Shown: piece by piece, positions 33,228 through 47,488 of the stretch
Layout: every line of letters begins with the position of its first letter
How positions within the stretch are numbered: position 1 is the first letter of the stretch
Origin: Rhea pennata
Lineage: Eukaryota > Chordata > Aves > Rheiformes > Rheidae
Reading direction: 5' to 3'
DNA length: 64,000 nucleotides
Assembly: GCF_028389875.1 (NCBI RefSeq)
Contig: NC_084702.1
Coordinates: 69,351,582 to 69,415,581, forward strand
Position numbers and translations under genes: made by a program
Notes under the pieces: generated by a model
Told to the model about the DNA's origin: nothing
Databases searched by the model: none
What the model saw: only the letters and a program-made list of their open reading frames with translations

Positions 33228-36200
33228 GTAAGTGACTGTGACCTTTTGCTGGGGTGCTGGGCTAATGTTGATTTAATTAGAACTGAGCTAGAGCATTTGT
33301 ATGTGAATGTGTGCATTAAGAAATCTAGCGGGACTATCTGCTAATTTGCTGGTAAGTCTATGGATGTAATGTGGATTTTTGGAAGACAGGATTGGCAGGT
33401 CAAGGGAGTTGATGCTGAAGCCTCTTGGGGTTTAATTTTAATTAGATTTTTTTGGTGACCTGAACTGAACATCTCTGTCACTTGAATGGCTTCAAGCTAT
33501 CACTTTGAACCTACTAGTAGTCAGAGTACATTTCCTTTGCATCTGGATGGGAGTTTCTGCTTTTGTTTCCTCTGAAAGGAATTCAGTTCAGGTGCATCAA
33601 AACTGGCCTGCAAACTGAACTAGCAGGTGCAAAGTGGGGACAACTGGGGGATTGACTTCAGAAGTGCACTGCAACTTCAGTGGTAAATGCTAGTGTAGGT
33701 GGAAGCTTAAAGTTTTAAATCAAACGTGAACTAGTTCTAGGCTTCTTTCAAAGAAGAATTTCCAAGGCTGGAGCTTGAATTCCTGCATTTCTTGATAGCC
33801 TGTGGTTCAGACTGAGATGAGGAGGTGGAAACCTTTTTATTTTTTTTTATTTTATTTTTTTTGCACTGTTTTAGCTCAGATGAGCCTGAAATACTGTAAA
33901 CACCTGAAGTCTATAACTCTAGAGAATAAGGCTGGACCTGCCTTGTGTGGAAGGCAAGAGGAGGTGACAACCCTGTGTAGGGACATTTTAGGAAGCTATG
34001 TAGTATGGCGCGCACAATCTGTGGGAAGCAAAATGCAAGCAGTTTGTATATGCTGGCAGAGGTGATGCAGGTGTGTAAGGTATGCATTTGTTTTGGCACT
34101 TTGATTTTTAGAGTGACAAGTGATGGCCTTTGAAAGTGCATAGATGCACTGACCCCTTTTGGCTAGCACATCTCACCCTGCAAAGGCTAGGGAAAGAAAG
34201 TTTGCTCTTGAGCCTGAATGCAACATCAAACTGAGTATCTGTAAAGTATGTTGTTTCCCTGCCAGCCTGTAAATGCATAAAGGGATTCCTTGCTATGGAG
34301 AAGTATAAAGCTTTGGAAAATCCTTTGGCTTCTGAAATATCCTGACAATGTGTGAAAAGTAACATGGAGACAGGTCTGATGTAGATGAAGTGAGAACCTT
34401 TGGAATATCACACATGAGTGCAGAAAACCCTTTTGGCATATTGCCTAGGGAAATAAACCATTACTTGAGATAACTGCTGTGGAATTGACGCTTTGAAGAT
34501 TAGAGATTTGCCAACTAATTTTTCTGGTAGGGACCAGTTTATCAAAGCTTCTCTGAAATGCTTTATAGTCATAGATGGACAGTAAGAAAAAGATGGTGTG
34601 ATGATACAAGTAGTTCCTGTGGTTGATTTGTCATGTGCTTTGGCAAAGCACCTCTGTTAGTATTCATGAAGTGTGAACTTGGAAATTAAATGCTGTATCA
34701 TCATTATGCCTTCTGAAATAGTCTGCAAAAAGGATTTAGAAAAAAATACACAAATTGCTACGAATTGAGCCAGGTAAAATGCTTCGGAAGTGACCCTTTC
34801 TCTTGAGTCACAAACTCTTTGAAGTTTAGTTTGGTTTGGAGAACTTTGAAACATTGTTTGCTTGCAGACAGAGCTGTATTTTTTTTGTTGTTGTTGTTGT
34901 TCTTTATTTTTTTGACAAAATAATTTTATCAGGAAAAAATCAATTTTTTTCTCCAAACCAAAAGTTTGAAAACAGACTCGTGGATTAATTCAGGTTGCAA
35001 CTGACTTGGGGCGGGGGGAACATGATAGTTTTGATGGAAATGATTTTTCAAGCCTAAAAGTGGTAGAGAGGAGGTGAAGATATGTTCTCTCTGAGCCTCT
35101 CCTCTGGAGAGGGCACAGTAAGAGCTGAGTTTGAATCTCTTGATTCCTTTGAGTTCCACAGGCTGGGGAAGGTGGCTCAGCTTGCCTTTTTTCTGGAAGT
35201 TCTCCAGAGGTCTTCTGTGGCATGAAAACATTTATGAATGCCTAATAGGGTTTTGGCAGTGGTGAGAAATGGCATCCAGATTTCTGATTCTTTGAAGCAA
35301 TTTGTGGTGGTCTGCTGTGTTCTGAGATAATGGTTATTAACGGTCATCCTGGAAATGCTTTATTGTTGTTGTTCTTCAGCATCATGTTTATTTTTGTCTT
35401 TTTTTGTGGGCCATATTGTATTTCTCTAATTTCTCTATAAAAATACATTTCCTGTTTATTCACATGAGGTGAACTGAGAATACCAACACTAGGATAGGAT
35501 TAGCAAAAAATGGTTTGGGATATTAAAAAAACAAAAAAACCCTCTACCCATGTGGAGAAATTATACTGTAGAAGATTAATTCTAAATTATGTGGTAAAGT
35601 TATATGAAATAAAGAATTGGGTGAGTTGATGAGGATCTTTGGGATTGAGAGAGATGAATGAAAGAAGAGAAAGACAACAAATTGGTGTGGTTGAAAGCTA
35701 TCAGCTATCCAGAATATAACTGGGCAGCCGTGACCACTGCACAAGGTGTTATCTGTGAGTGCCTGGATCAGGACTGGACTCTTAGTGTGTTTGTTTTGGC
35801 AAGTGGGTCCCAGTAAGCTGCAGCTCCGTAGGCAATCGTTGCAAGATCACCAAGTGCTGGTGTCGTGCTTAAGGCTCATGAGCAGGTAACTGAGCAGGTG
35901 AGAACTAATATCTTAGCGTTCCAGTCCAAGAAAAGTGGTGATCCCTTCCTGGCACTGTTTAGGCTTGACTGCTCTAGGTACCTTACGAAATAATAAACAT
36001 AGTAGGCTTTTTTGAGGAGGTGATATTTAAAAAATGAAGTGAGGCACCGATTTACTGTGGTAATGAGTGATGGGAAAGTGTGTTATCCCTAAACTACTAA
36101 TTTTGGCTTTTTTTTAATGGGCTGGTCAAAAATCTTACAGTACTTGAAAATACTGATCTGATTAAATCAGTATATTTCACTGGAATATCCCTTTTGTTGA

Positions 36201-39200
36201 AATTTTTAGTGGAAATAGTTGAAATGTTGTCTTGTAGTTATGTCGCACCAAAAAACCCAGACAAGCAAACAAAAAGCACCCCCCAACCTTTTGGCTGGAA
36301 TTAAGACAAAATAAAATCCTGTAGCTGACAGTGGTACAAGAATCTTAGTTGTAATCCTCTTCCAGGAATGACTTTGTCTTTATATGAGCTCTATTTAAAT
36401 TATTGTTCATATTTAAAGGTTCCTGATTTTCTGGGATAATAGTGTAGTATAAGAGCAGAACAAAGATGTGTGGCGTAGGTTTATGTCCTGTTGTAAAGAT
36501 CAAACAACACTGATGGAAAACATAGAAATGGACTTTCATCTCCTGTGTATTCTTACTTTAAAATATATTCCTGCTTCCATTGACATTATTGTTATGAACA
36601 TCACTTTTTCATGTAATAATGGTATAGCTTTTACTATTCATTTTTATTCATGACATTTTTTGATTTTTTTTTCTCCATAAATCAAGTGGACAGAGAAAAC
36701 AGCTGTTGCTGAGGAGATGTAATTTCCAGGGGGCATCTGTTTGACTGAATGATATTTAGAGATGACTGAAAAAGAGAAGCAGCACTTGCAAAATGTGGGA
36801 AACAGCTTTCTGCCTGATTGCTGTCAGTGTTTCTCCAGGTCAACAGTATGTTGCTTTATTAGCTAGAAAACCATTGTACTTAAGGTTTACAGCATTTTTG
36901 TTAGGTGGTTTGAAAAAAGCTCTGATATTTTACAAATTTCGTTTCCTGTGTATTTATATATTCCCCCAAAGGCCTGTAAGTGGAAGAAATGAGGAAGTCA
37001 TTGTTTGAGGTTTTTCTTTCTGATTCAAATATGTCTTTATTTTCAGAAACATTTGGAAACAAATGGCTAGGTTCATAAAGCGATGTTCAGCAGAACCAGA
37101 CAAGAGGATGAAGAGGAAAAGCCAGCAGAGATCTAGAGGAATATTTTCCAAATGCATATTTTTCTATCACTGTGTGATTCGTGCTAAGGAAGTCCTTCTT
37201 AAGCTGAAGAACATCAGGGTATAAACTGTCCCTTCTTCTCAGGGTCATTTGTCTAGTTAAGGTCTTTGCACTTGTGGGTCTAGTAGAAGAGACTGCCTCA
37301 CTCCTTGTGAAACATGACTGTCCCATGTTTCTCATGTTGTTGCAGACATTGCTGTTTATGTAGGGGTTACAGATGGAGGAGGAAACCCCAGAGAAAGTCA
37401 CCACTAGAACACTAGAAATGTGGTAATCAAAAGTGGCAACTGGGAAGAGAGTGGACATTGAATCTCTTAGGCACAGGAAAGTTTCCAAGTGGAAATAAAT
37501 GGAGGAAGTGTTTCAGTTTTTGTCTCTTTCAGTGGAAACATTTGGATTTATCTTGACAGTCTATTTAGGGCAAGCTCCTAATAATGCTTTATATTTCTAC
37601 TTTTTTTTTTTTTTTTCGGAGAAGGTTCTAGTGAATGTTTATACTACACTACACTACTAGTGTGATAATTCTCGGTTGTATTAGTCCTGAGATCCGTTGT
37701 GTAGCAGCAGTAGTGTCAGCCATCCCCAAAGCAGGGCTAGGAAGGAGACAAAGCTCAGGAAAGTTGAATGAATACCCTAACTCTATGCACTGAGTCCTAT
37801 AGACTTGGAAAGTAAATTTTTTTCTCCACTAATCTGGCCTCTTCATTAGGAGCAAGGAAGACTCTCTTTCGTTCATCAGTAACATAGACGTTCTTTATAG
37901 TATTTCTTTTAGATGAAAGAACCTCATTAGAACTTTGTTTCCCTGACATGTTTAAAATGCAAAGTGAATGGTTGCCATTGAACTTCTGGTAATCTTTTTA
38001 TTTTTCAAAGACAACTTAAGTATTGGTATGGAAACAAAGAGGAAAATTGAGATCAGTCTTTGTGCTTGAACCTGGTAAAGTTCTCGGACTCCCTGCTTAG
38101 TCTTGCATTTGCATAGCAGTGTGAGCAAGTCATGCTTTGGCTGCCTGTAGCTAATTGCCTCTGTCCTGGTAAACACTAGCTTAGCATTTGCTGCATGTGC
38201 TGTTGTTTTCTGCTGTCTAGACAACAGCGGTGAAGTAGAGTCATGAAGCCATCTGTTTCTTCCCCCCAAATCCAGCTACTGCAGAACGCTGCTTTGTTTC
38301 TTCTCAGCTGTGACAGGCTCATCAAACATGCTGGCTGCTCCATACCCTGCTCCTCTGTGGAAAACTGGGCAAAGCCTGCTCCTGAGCCCAGGTTTTTAGT
38401 CTTTTAGACTGCCACCTCCTCAGTTCTTCCTTCTGTGTCAAGCTGCAGTTGGGGCAGCCCGCTCTGACCACTTTGGTGGCTGCGTGGCAGCGTTACTTTG
38501 TGTGGCAGCTGGTGGGAGACGTGCTGAGTGGGTCCTCTGTGGGCAGATCAATGTCTGCCCTAAGGCTTGTGACAAGTTGTGTGTCACTGAAAAGCAGAGC
38601 AGTGCTGAGTTATTCCCTAGTGTAACCATTCACCTTATTGCAGGATATCACCATTATATGAAAATGAAGAATGATCTCTGGTAGTTATGCAATATTACCT
38701 ATATTCTTAATCTTAAAGTAGTGTAAAATCCATCAGTGTCACTTTATCTTGCAAACTTGCCTCAGTTTTGAGGAATTCATTATCTTCTATGCTCCTGTGC
38801 TGTATGGAGAAACTTTTCTTGTTAGTATGAGATGTCTTTTCCATACTGACTCTCATTTTTTCATCTTATCTGTCCCAAGTGAAACTGCTCTGTGCAGGTA
38901 TGAAGTATTGTGCTCTACAAGAGTGATCTAATACTCCTATTCTAGAGTTTCTCCTCTCAGGGGTATGGAAAGCCTGTGTCAGCATGTCAGACTACTTGAA
39001 GCAGGTGTTTTTCTTAGACAAAATTTAGGGATGTTTACTTTAATACAGTTTTATATTAAGGAAGCAAAGTAATGGAAAGATAAAGTGCATACTAAACTTA
39101 TATTCAGTAATAGGGATTCTTGTCTGCTTCTACATCTTCCAGTTTGTGAGGCTGACTTGTTACTAACAAAATAGTTTACCCTGCTGTTAAAGTAGCAATC

Positions 39201-41060
39201 AGAGTCTGGTGGAGCTGTTGTTCTGCACGCTTCACTGCTATAGCCCGGAGAAATGACCATGTCTGTCTCTTCCCTGATGGATTACATGTGCTTCAGTTCT
39301 GGTGATTGATTTTCAGCTCATGTGATGAGGAGGATTTCCTTTCCTTTTCTTTTCACTCACAAGATTTCTTGAGTAACATTTCTACCACATATCTAAACTA
39401 GGATTTTCAGACTTCAGTTTCAACCTGTTTTTTTTTCAGCCTGTTTCAAGTCCAGTAAGGCATAGTATCACTTGCCTTAATTATTAGTCAAATACAATGT
39501 TACTGAAGTCAGCTTGCTCTATAAACATAATACTAAAATGTCAACAGAAAATGAAATTGAGTAGTTGAGTGTCTGGATTAACTGACCTGTAATCTGGTAA
39601 TTTAAGGGAACCTTTCAGGATTGTTGTTACAGTTTCATGAAGTCAATTGTCTATGATAATTTGGTAATGAGACATTTTATATCTCTGTTTAAATTTAATA
39701 GTTTCTCTCCTTGGAACTAAGTCTCTATCCCAAACCTAAACTTAAGCATCTCTCTAGTATTTTTGAAATCTTTGTGACTAACAAAATTATTTCTCTTCAG
39801 ATGCAAGTGTTTCTAATCACAAGTGGATTAGTATTTGGCAGTGAAGAAATACACTTAAGTAAAGATTACATTTCCCCTTTTCTTAAGTTGCCTGTATGAG
39901 CATCTGAAATTGAATTCAGCCAATTTCCCGGATGTGGAATGTTACAGCCTCAGAATACATTTGGAAAAGTGTTTTGTTTTGATGGCTATTATTTTAAGAG
40001 AGGCTGATGGCAAAGAACTGACACATACTGCTATTACACTACCTAAATAAATTAACTCTGTTCTGGGGTCAAGTGTATACAGGCACAAGCATAAATCTTT
40101 CTCCAGAGGTCTTTTCCCTTATCAGTTTTGTTTACTCTAAAAGAGATAACAAAAAGTATGCTGGGACACGTTTTCCAAATTCTTCTGATGAAAGCTCATG
40201 TTTGGAACAATTTCATGTGTTGAGGATTTTTTTTTTAGTCCTATGTTTTGCAGCTTTGCTTAAAAACATATTTTCTTAGTAATTATGAAGATGGGAGTCA
40301 GCATCTTATTGCAATGTAAGGAGGAAGTTTTTTTTTTTTTTTTTCCTCTTAACTATTTTGCTGCTTAGAAACAAGTTTTTCCCTTTTTGCAAGAGAAATA
40401 TGTTTTGTTTTTTAAACAGGTAAAAACTTGGGAGAAATTAATTAAACTCAGCTCTCCTTATTGACTTCAAGCGAATTTTCTCACTTCGTTTGCCATTCCC
40501 CTACCTTGTAGTAGTTGGTGGATTCTGCCTGCAGTTGGAAGTACAGCGGACAGCTGTATCTGCCAGTGGACCTCTCTGCTCAGATGTCAGTGACATCTGT
40601 AGAGCAAAATCTTTTAGTTTGTCCAGCTAGCCATCTATTGGAGCCAAAATATAGGGCATAAGGAGCGTGTGGAATGCCAGGAGGGAAAGGAGACTGCTTG
40701 TCTGCTTCTTGGGGTTGGGAATTTCTCCATGCTTGGATATAATACAGCCTCCAAAGTCTAAATGTTGTAGTTTGACTTTTTGTTATATGTAAAGAAGGAA
40801 AGAACTGTTAATAACTCTTTGTTACTACTGTATGTTTCCTATTCTAGGCAGTAGTATGGAAAATGCTGTAAGCAGAATTTACACTGAAAGTTAAATACCA
40901 AGGCACTTTGTCCTGTATTTTGTCATGTTTTGCTAATCTTTTTTTATATAATAATGAATATCTGCATAATGTTCTTGCTTGATTAGTGCTTTTTTTAGTC
41001 ATTCAAACTCTGATTGGTATTTGCTGCAGTATTTTACCTCAAAATCCGTCCTTTTTTTTT

Positions 41061-41077
41061 TGTGTGTGTGTGTGTGT
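41061..41077. repeat. (TG)n microsatellite
   Basis: Eight and a half TG units after a T run in ADAMTS12 intron 2. Confidence 0.85.
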
Positions 41078-44070
41078 TTGAACTCCAACTTCATCCATCT
41101 GCTAGCTCCCTTCCCCCAGTCTTTTGTCTGCAAAAATACTCTAATTGACAGGTCAAATGAATCTCATCAGTGATCTCAGTCCCTGAGAATCCGGCTGTGT
41201 CTGTTGTTGCTAGTCTTGGCCTTGTCACCTCTGACCAATGTGAAGCTGTTAGCCCAGAAGTTGGATCTCAACAGTTTTTACTGTGGAGCTGGTACATTTC
41301 AGTGAAACTGTTATTGATGGGATAGGTTAAAATAAGGGTTAAAGTAGTTACCAATTTGAACAGAGTGTCCGGGATTAAAATGTCTTGCTCTTTCAAGATA
41401 ACTCCATAATCTGTTTGGAAGATTCAGAAGGCAGACGTAGTTTTAAGAAATGTTATTCTCTTGTTTAAATCTGTCTACTTATTCATTACTTTGAAATGCT
41501 ACTCTGAAACAGAGCTATCAAATCATATTTCCAGCTTTTATGAGTCTTTACAATGAGTCTTCTAATATACATATATATTTTTCCCCTCAAGGCTTGCGCT
41601 TATGAAAAGTTTTTTAATAAAAAGTTTTTTAATGAAAAAAGCTTTTAATTGCTTGAGGAAAATTATGGAATTGTGGCCCCACTCTAAAGGTTCACAACCC
41701 AGAAGTTAAATGAAAAAAAAAATATAGTATGTCTTTCATTTTGATTGCATAAGAATGTGAGGCTTTTAAGACAGTCTGTTTCTGTTTTTTCTAGTATCTT
41801 TGGAATTTGTTGATGGAATTCAATCAAATCTGAAAGACACAGATATCGAAGATGTTAAATTTGTATAAATTTTACAGGTAAAGGAGGGAACTTCTGATCA
41901 ATCAAATGACTGATCAACATAAGCAAGTTGGTCTGTGAGACAGTACAGCTGTAACTTGGTACTGAGTAGGGTGCCAAGCTGCCCCAGCCAACCTGGCAGT
42001 GAGGAGTCCTGGAGGAGACAATTCAAGGGATATTGGAGAAAACTGCTTTCAGTGAGGAAACAGAGCATATGTGGGAAATAAATCTATGGTAAACCAGCCT
42101 TTGCTATAGTTTTGCTGTTCTTAGAACTCTTTTATTCTTAATCCATTTTCAGGATGCTGAAGGGAAGGGTCCAGCTTGGAAGTTAACAGTTAATATATCA
42201 ACCAGGGAAAACAATTCTGTCTGCTGCCCATTGCAGCACGTGCTTGGTGTGTAGTCATTCTTGATGAACAAGAGAGGGGAAGAACTGACGCTTTCTATAT
42301 AGCCAGTCAGTGATGCATATAATGTGACATTAATAGGGACAAATCTCACTGGTTACATGCCTTATTTCCTAGCTGTGGGTTGTGGTTGTGTGTGTGACTT
42401 TTTCTTTTTTTGGTTTTGTTTTTTAGGCTTGTCTTTCTCTTGTTCTGAGCAGATGTATGATCGCAAGATGTTAGGGGGTGAATGACAGTGGGTGATGTAA
42501 ACAAAAGGCTGAAAGATGCTGGTTTTGCTGCTTGCGCTTACAGGAAGCCTGGGCTGATGGCATCTTCACAGCAGCCCTGTGAGCATGGCTTCTGGCTGCA
42601 GCTGAAACCAGCAGCTGGGAAATGAGATACTGTCTTTTCAATTCTTTGTTAGTCAAAGATGATCAACATTGGTCCTGGTGTGGGGTAAGCATTGAAGGCT
42701 GCAGTAGCAGAGAAAAAGGAGTAAGCTAGAACTGAAGGTTTGCTTTGCCTCTGAAAGGTGCCAGTGTCGAGCTCTTTCACTTTGTGTCTAATCTATGTAT
42801 GTGTCTGATCTGTGCACTTCTGTGCATAGATAGTTCTCATTACAGACAGGTTAGACTTGTGAAAAAGACAATTTTTTTTGTGTATTCAGATCTGCGTTGT
42901 GTGTTGAGAAGACTTCAGTGCTGTCATATGCTTTGGGTATTACCAAGCCATGCCAGATGTATTGGGTTCCTCCAGAAACTGAGGCTTAATAAAGGACTTT
43001 CTCTATACATTTGTTAATTGCGGCAGAATCTAAGTATTTTGTAATTTAGACTGGGATACTTCAGTGATTTACTACTTCCAGTGCAGTTACCGTCTCCAGG
43101 GCGTGTTTTGCAGCATGAACACCAGTTGCACAAAGGTAGACCAGAGTCCAGTAGCTCTGGAGAAAGTTGTAAACTTCATTACATCATTGATATAAAGTTG
43201 TAGGCTTTAAAATATAGCAAGCAGCTCGTTTTGGCTGAGCAGTAGTTGAGTTTAAGCACATCCACTGTGCATTACATATGGTTCTGATGGCAAACAGCAA
43301 GTCCCTAGTAAAACTGCTCAGGCTTGTTGCTACGTAGAAGTCCAAGCAGTAGATCTAAATCCATAGCAAGTGTTGTAATTCATGCTTGAGGCTCATGCAG
43401 ACGCTTTTTTTTTTAATTTCTTGATTCAAAATCTATTCTTTGTAATTTTTAGTGTGTATATTTAAAACAGAACAGATTCTAAATGCTTAGTCAGAATTTG
43501 AGTATCTTCTAGTAAGCAATGTTAATTTGATCTGTTTCCTTATTTAGAACAGTGATGGACCAAATCTGTCTAAGACTGTAGGGAAAAGTCTCTGTCTTGC
43601 TCAGTGTACTATCTCTAGCAATGATGCTGAATAAATATCTAGGGAAGAATAAGAACAGGGTGGGCATGTAGGACCTCTCCCCTGTGTCCTTGCCTGCTTC
43701 TGTTTTCAACTCAGATTAAATTTCGTGATATGGGTATGGTTTCTCTTTGAGTATCTGTTAAAGGATTTGTCTTTCATGTACTTGCATGGCCTCCCCTGAG
43801 TCACTTAGGTCTAGAAGCATGAATCTTTACTGTGGATTTCCACACCTAGAAGTGGATTTAGACCTTCTTCTGGTTTGTTTTTAACTTGCTGTGATTTTAT
43901 GTTTCCTATCACCTTCATTTGATGCCTCCCTAAATTACTATCTTGGTGGAGAAAATCAATAGTCAAGCGTTGATCACAGCTTTTGAGGTGGATTATTCAG
44001 TGGTATGGTGTATTCAGTGTTATATCTTTGTGTCCTGATGCTATATCTGTTTCCTAATGCTCAATATGCC

Positions 44071-44086
44071 TTTTTTTTTTTTTTTT
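44071..44086. repeat. Poly(T) tract, 16 bases
   Basis: Sixteen T in a row inside ADAMTS12 intron 2. Simple repeat. Confidence 0.85.
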
Positions 44087-46202
44087 GATGGCTGCTGAGG
44101 TGGACTTGAAAAGGACTACCTTTTTTTTCCCATGAAAATGTCAGCTCAAGCTTTTATTTCTATGCAGTAACAATTAGTTCAGAGCCCATCATTTAAATAT
44201 ACAAAAGTTAGGGTCATTTCTCTGTCTTCCACACTTCCCTTGCCATCATGCATCTGTTCTCATTAATTTACGCTGAATTGCATCTTCCTGAAGCTCATCA
44301 GTCTTCCTTTTTCCTTTACTCTCCTGAATAACTTTATATCGTAACAGATTTTCTTGCTTTTGTGCTCAGCCCTCTCAATGAATTGTCACAAATGTGCATT
44401 ATTTCCCACATAGCTGTATCTGTGACTGGCTATTTGTGATTATAGGACTATTTGGAGACTTTAATCTGGGTTGTCTTTTGTATAGACTGTCTCGCTCTGT
44501 TCAGCTTGACTGAGGTTTTGCTTCTAATTAGTGTAGCACATTGGAAGGAAGTTTCCTGTCACAGGAGACAATGAAGTGGAAAAAAAAAAAAAAGAAATAT
44601 AGTTTATATATCTTATATAACAGAGACTCCAAGCTAATTTTTAATCTAAAATATAAACACCAGGGAAATTTCCATGAAGATGTCTACATAAGGTTCCTTT
44701 GGAGCATCATTATGTGGCTGTTGCTCTGGAGCTTAATGGAACTTAATAGTTGAAGCATATGTTTTCGTCACTTTTTGTCACCTTTGGTTTGTACGTTCAT
44801 TTTCTGTTCTCCCAAAGTTTCCTCTGAGTTTATTAAATGGATATATCAAGATCTCATCAGGCCCCCTGTCTATATGATTAAATCAGATCAAGCTAATAGT
44901 GTATTGAGTATTGGAGAACAAGACATGTTTGATTTTGGCAAGAACAATTACTAAATAATTTATTTTCTTTTTGCTGAACCTCCCTTTTTGGGGAATTAAC
45001 ATGCTTCTGTGTTAGTAACAGAAATATGAACAATTTTTATTACTGTAAGGATCTACCAATGGGATTTATGGAGCTGAAATAACATTATAAGTGGTATTTC
45101 ACCCTTGTTGAACTCCATTACATGGAAGTTCCTGGTAGCATTTGAGACAAGCATCTCTGTCAGAAATACACTAGGAATAATTACCTTTAGTAATGTCAGA
45201 TCAACTACAAGTTCATTTCAGATCAATTACATTTTAATCTGGAGAGTTTTATCACCGAACATCCCTTCCCCTTCCTATTATTTTTTTATTCCCCTTTCTC
45301 CTACATACCCAAGTTGTGTAGTTCTTGTGTGTGTGTTGTTTTTTTTGTTAGATCCAAACCTAAATTTTAGTTGAGGTTTACCTCCAGATATGTACTTTAA
45401 AACCTTGGATAACTTTTACAAATGAAAGTTAGAAAAACAGTTTTATTTTTGAATTGTAAAAATATTAAATTCCCCCCATTTTGTTTGTTAAATTTGTTTT
45501 GGTTGATTTCAATATACAATTTGGGAAGAAAAACAACAAATTGACAAAAAAGTTTTATATTCCTGAATGCCATGTACTTTAACAGTAAACCCCAAACAAT
45601 TAGTCTCTTCTCCAAAATGTTAATTAGTCTCCAATTAGATGCCTATTATTTTGGAGGGAGCATCAAAATTAGTGGAATTTTGCTTTGCAATGTGTTCCCA
45701 TCAATATGGATGGATAGAAAAGATATTATATTGCACCCATGCAAATATTTATAGAGTCTTTGGTATTTTGAGGGTGGCTTTCTATTCTTTGAAAATCATC
45801 TTGTCTCCTACAATGAACTTGCATTTGGATGATTGGCAAAGGTACATTGTTATCTGTGAATATTTTTAGTCAAACTTCTTAAAAACAAAAAGACCTGGAA
45901 TGTAGCCTCCTAAGAAGAGAAATCTTTATTAGCGTCCTTTATATACAAGAAAGCTGTTACTCCAGTTCTCCATAGAACTATTAATCAGTGGTAGTAACTT
46001 ACTTCAGTAAGCTAGAAATCCTCAGTCCCTTGAGGAGTTCTGCATGCTGTGGTTCCCCCTTCTTCCAGGCAATCCAGTAACCTGTTTTAAAAAGCAGCAT
46101 TTTCATTAGCTGTCCGTACTGCCCAGTATCACTCAGAGGCTGTACCTTGAGGCGTAAATTAAAATAGGATACAAGGAAGTTGCAGATTTGAGTGCTTGTA
46201 GG

Positions 46203-46900
46203 TTAAAATGCAGTTTGGTGTGGTTGAGCTGAAGTAATCCTAGTGCTGTAACTGCTCTGACCTCTCACAACTCTGCCCACGTGTGAACAGTTAAATGGAG
46301 GAAGAATGTAAATTAGAGTCCTGGTGAACAGAAACAGGGCCTGCCCTTCCTTGCGCCGTTGCGGGATGTTTGATGGCGTTGCGGGATGTTTGATGGCGTG
46401 GGGCCTTTCCTGCTCGGGGCCTGAATGCACTACCACGCTTAAAGTCTGGAATAACAATTGAGGCTGGAGATAAGACGTAAGAAGAGCATGTGAAGACGGG
46501 GTTGAGAAAGTGGCCGCAGGCCGTGTGTGCTGGGTTCTTGCAGGGCGCTGATGTACCTGAGGGCTGTAGCCAGCGACTAAAGCAGCTTTATTTGTTGGGT
46601 GGCAGCACAGTGCAGCAAGGACCGTAATGCTGCCTGTGCCCTCGCGCTGCTCCTGGGTCCTGTTGCTACTGCCTTGTCTGCAAGGGAAGAAGGTGCAGGG
46701 GCAGACGAGGCTTGGCAGCATGGAGAGGCCGCAACAGCTTGCCCCGCAAACACATGCGGCAGCATTTTCAGAATGCGCTTCCGCCAGGAGAAGCGAGGAG
46801 GGAAAACATCAAGCCTTGGGTCTCTCTATCTGGAAGTAACACAACCCATATCCCTTGCTCCGGACTGCATTGCAGACCAGCAGGGTGGCCCTCTGTGGGC
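46203..46900. other. CpG-richer patch in ADAMTS12 intron 2
   Basis: The surrounding intron is AT-rich and CpG-poor, but this section is clearly richer in CpG (for example GCGCCGTTGCGGG, CTCGCGCTGCTCC, GCGCTTCCGCCAGG). It includes a perfect 20-bp tandem duplication. Open frames of 172 codons (-, 46203-46721) and 104 codons (+, 46599-46913) result. Neither has a recognisable family. It could be a small regulatory island, a young insertion or an old element. Confidence 0.55.
46358..46397. repeat. 20-bp perfect tandem duplication
   Basis: GTTGCGGGATGTTTGATGGC is present twice head to tail with no mismatch (46358-46377 and 46378-46397), followed by GT of a third unit. Perfect identity suggests a recent duplication, or an assembly artefact. 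Confidence 0.9.
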
Positions 46901-47461
46901 AAGTTGCAAGTGAGTGCTAGGAAGTCAGGCTCTGCAAGTATCTTCCAACTTCTAGTCTACTCTTATTCTTTTCTTTAAATGTTTTTTGGGTCTCTCCCCT
47001 GAAGCAGGTTGCAATGTGTTGCTGTTGTAGCTCAGTTTGCAAGCAAGAAATAAGCTCTTGCTAAAGCAGACAGCACATGTAGGTAGTACAGACACAGAAC
47101 CCTTTGTGTGGATCTTGCTGAGTAAAACAGAGCCTATCTCTGTTGTTTAAAGTTTCATCTAATCTTACACCTTTCTCCCACATATTTGGATGTGGCTCTA
47201 GAGCCTTGCTTGCCATTTCCATTTTACATCTGTCAAAGCATTGCCAAGTTGTTCTTATTAAATGATTTTTCTTGTACTCTGCTAATTTGTAGTCCCTAAT
47301 TCACTCTTGTCTCTGTCTCTTCTAGTGCTGCGTAATTGAAAGATGTATGGAATGGAGCTTAGGCTTCCAGATTTTAGCTTATATAACATAATTTGTCCTT
47401 GTTATGACATTAAAAAGGATATTATTTAGTAGAAATAGGGCTGAGGCTTGCATCTTGTGAG

Positions 47462-47488
47462 AGTGTGTGTGTGTGTGTATGTGTGTGG
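47462..47488. repeat. Imperfect (TG)n microsatellite
   Basis: Mostly GT/TG units with one TA interruption near 47479. Simple repeat in ADAMTS12 intron 2. Confidence 0.85.

Larger units (their letters stand above)
33228..46202 (+). other. ADAMTS12: ADAMTS12 intron 2, first part
   Basis: The intron opens with GTAAGT at 33228. I found no later exon whose peptide matches the next part of the ADAMTS12 propeptide (expected to begin near a TGFFQLPHG-like sequence), so this is read as intron. It contains (TTG)n at about 34885-34900, T runs, (TG)n at 41061-41077, a T16 run at 44071-44086 and A-rich and T-rich stretches. The + strand looks enriched in G and T over C and A. Open frames are short and unrecognised. 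Confidence 0.85.
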
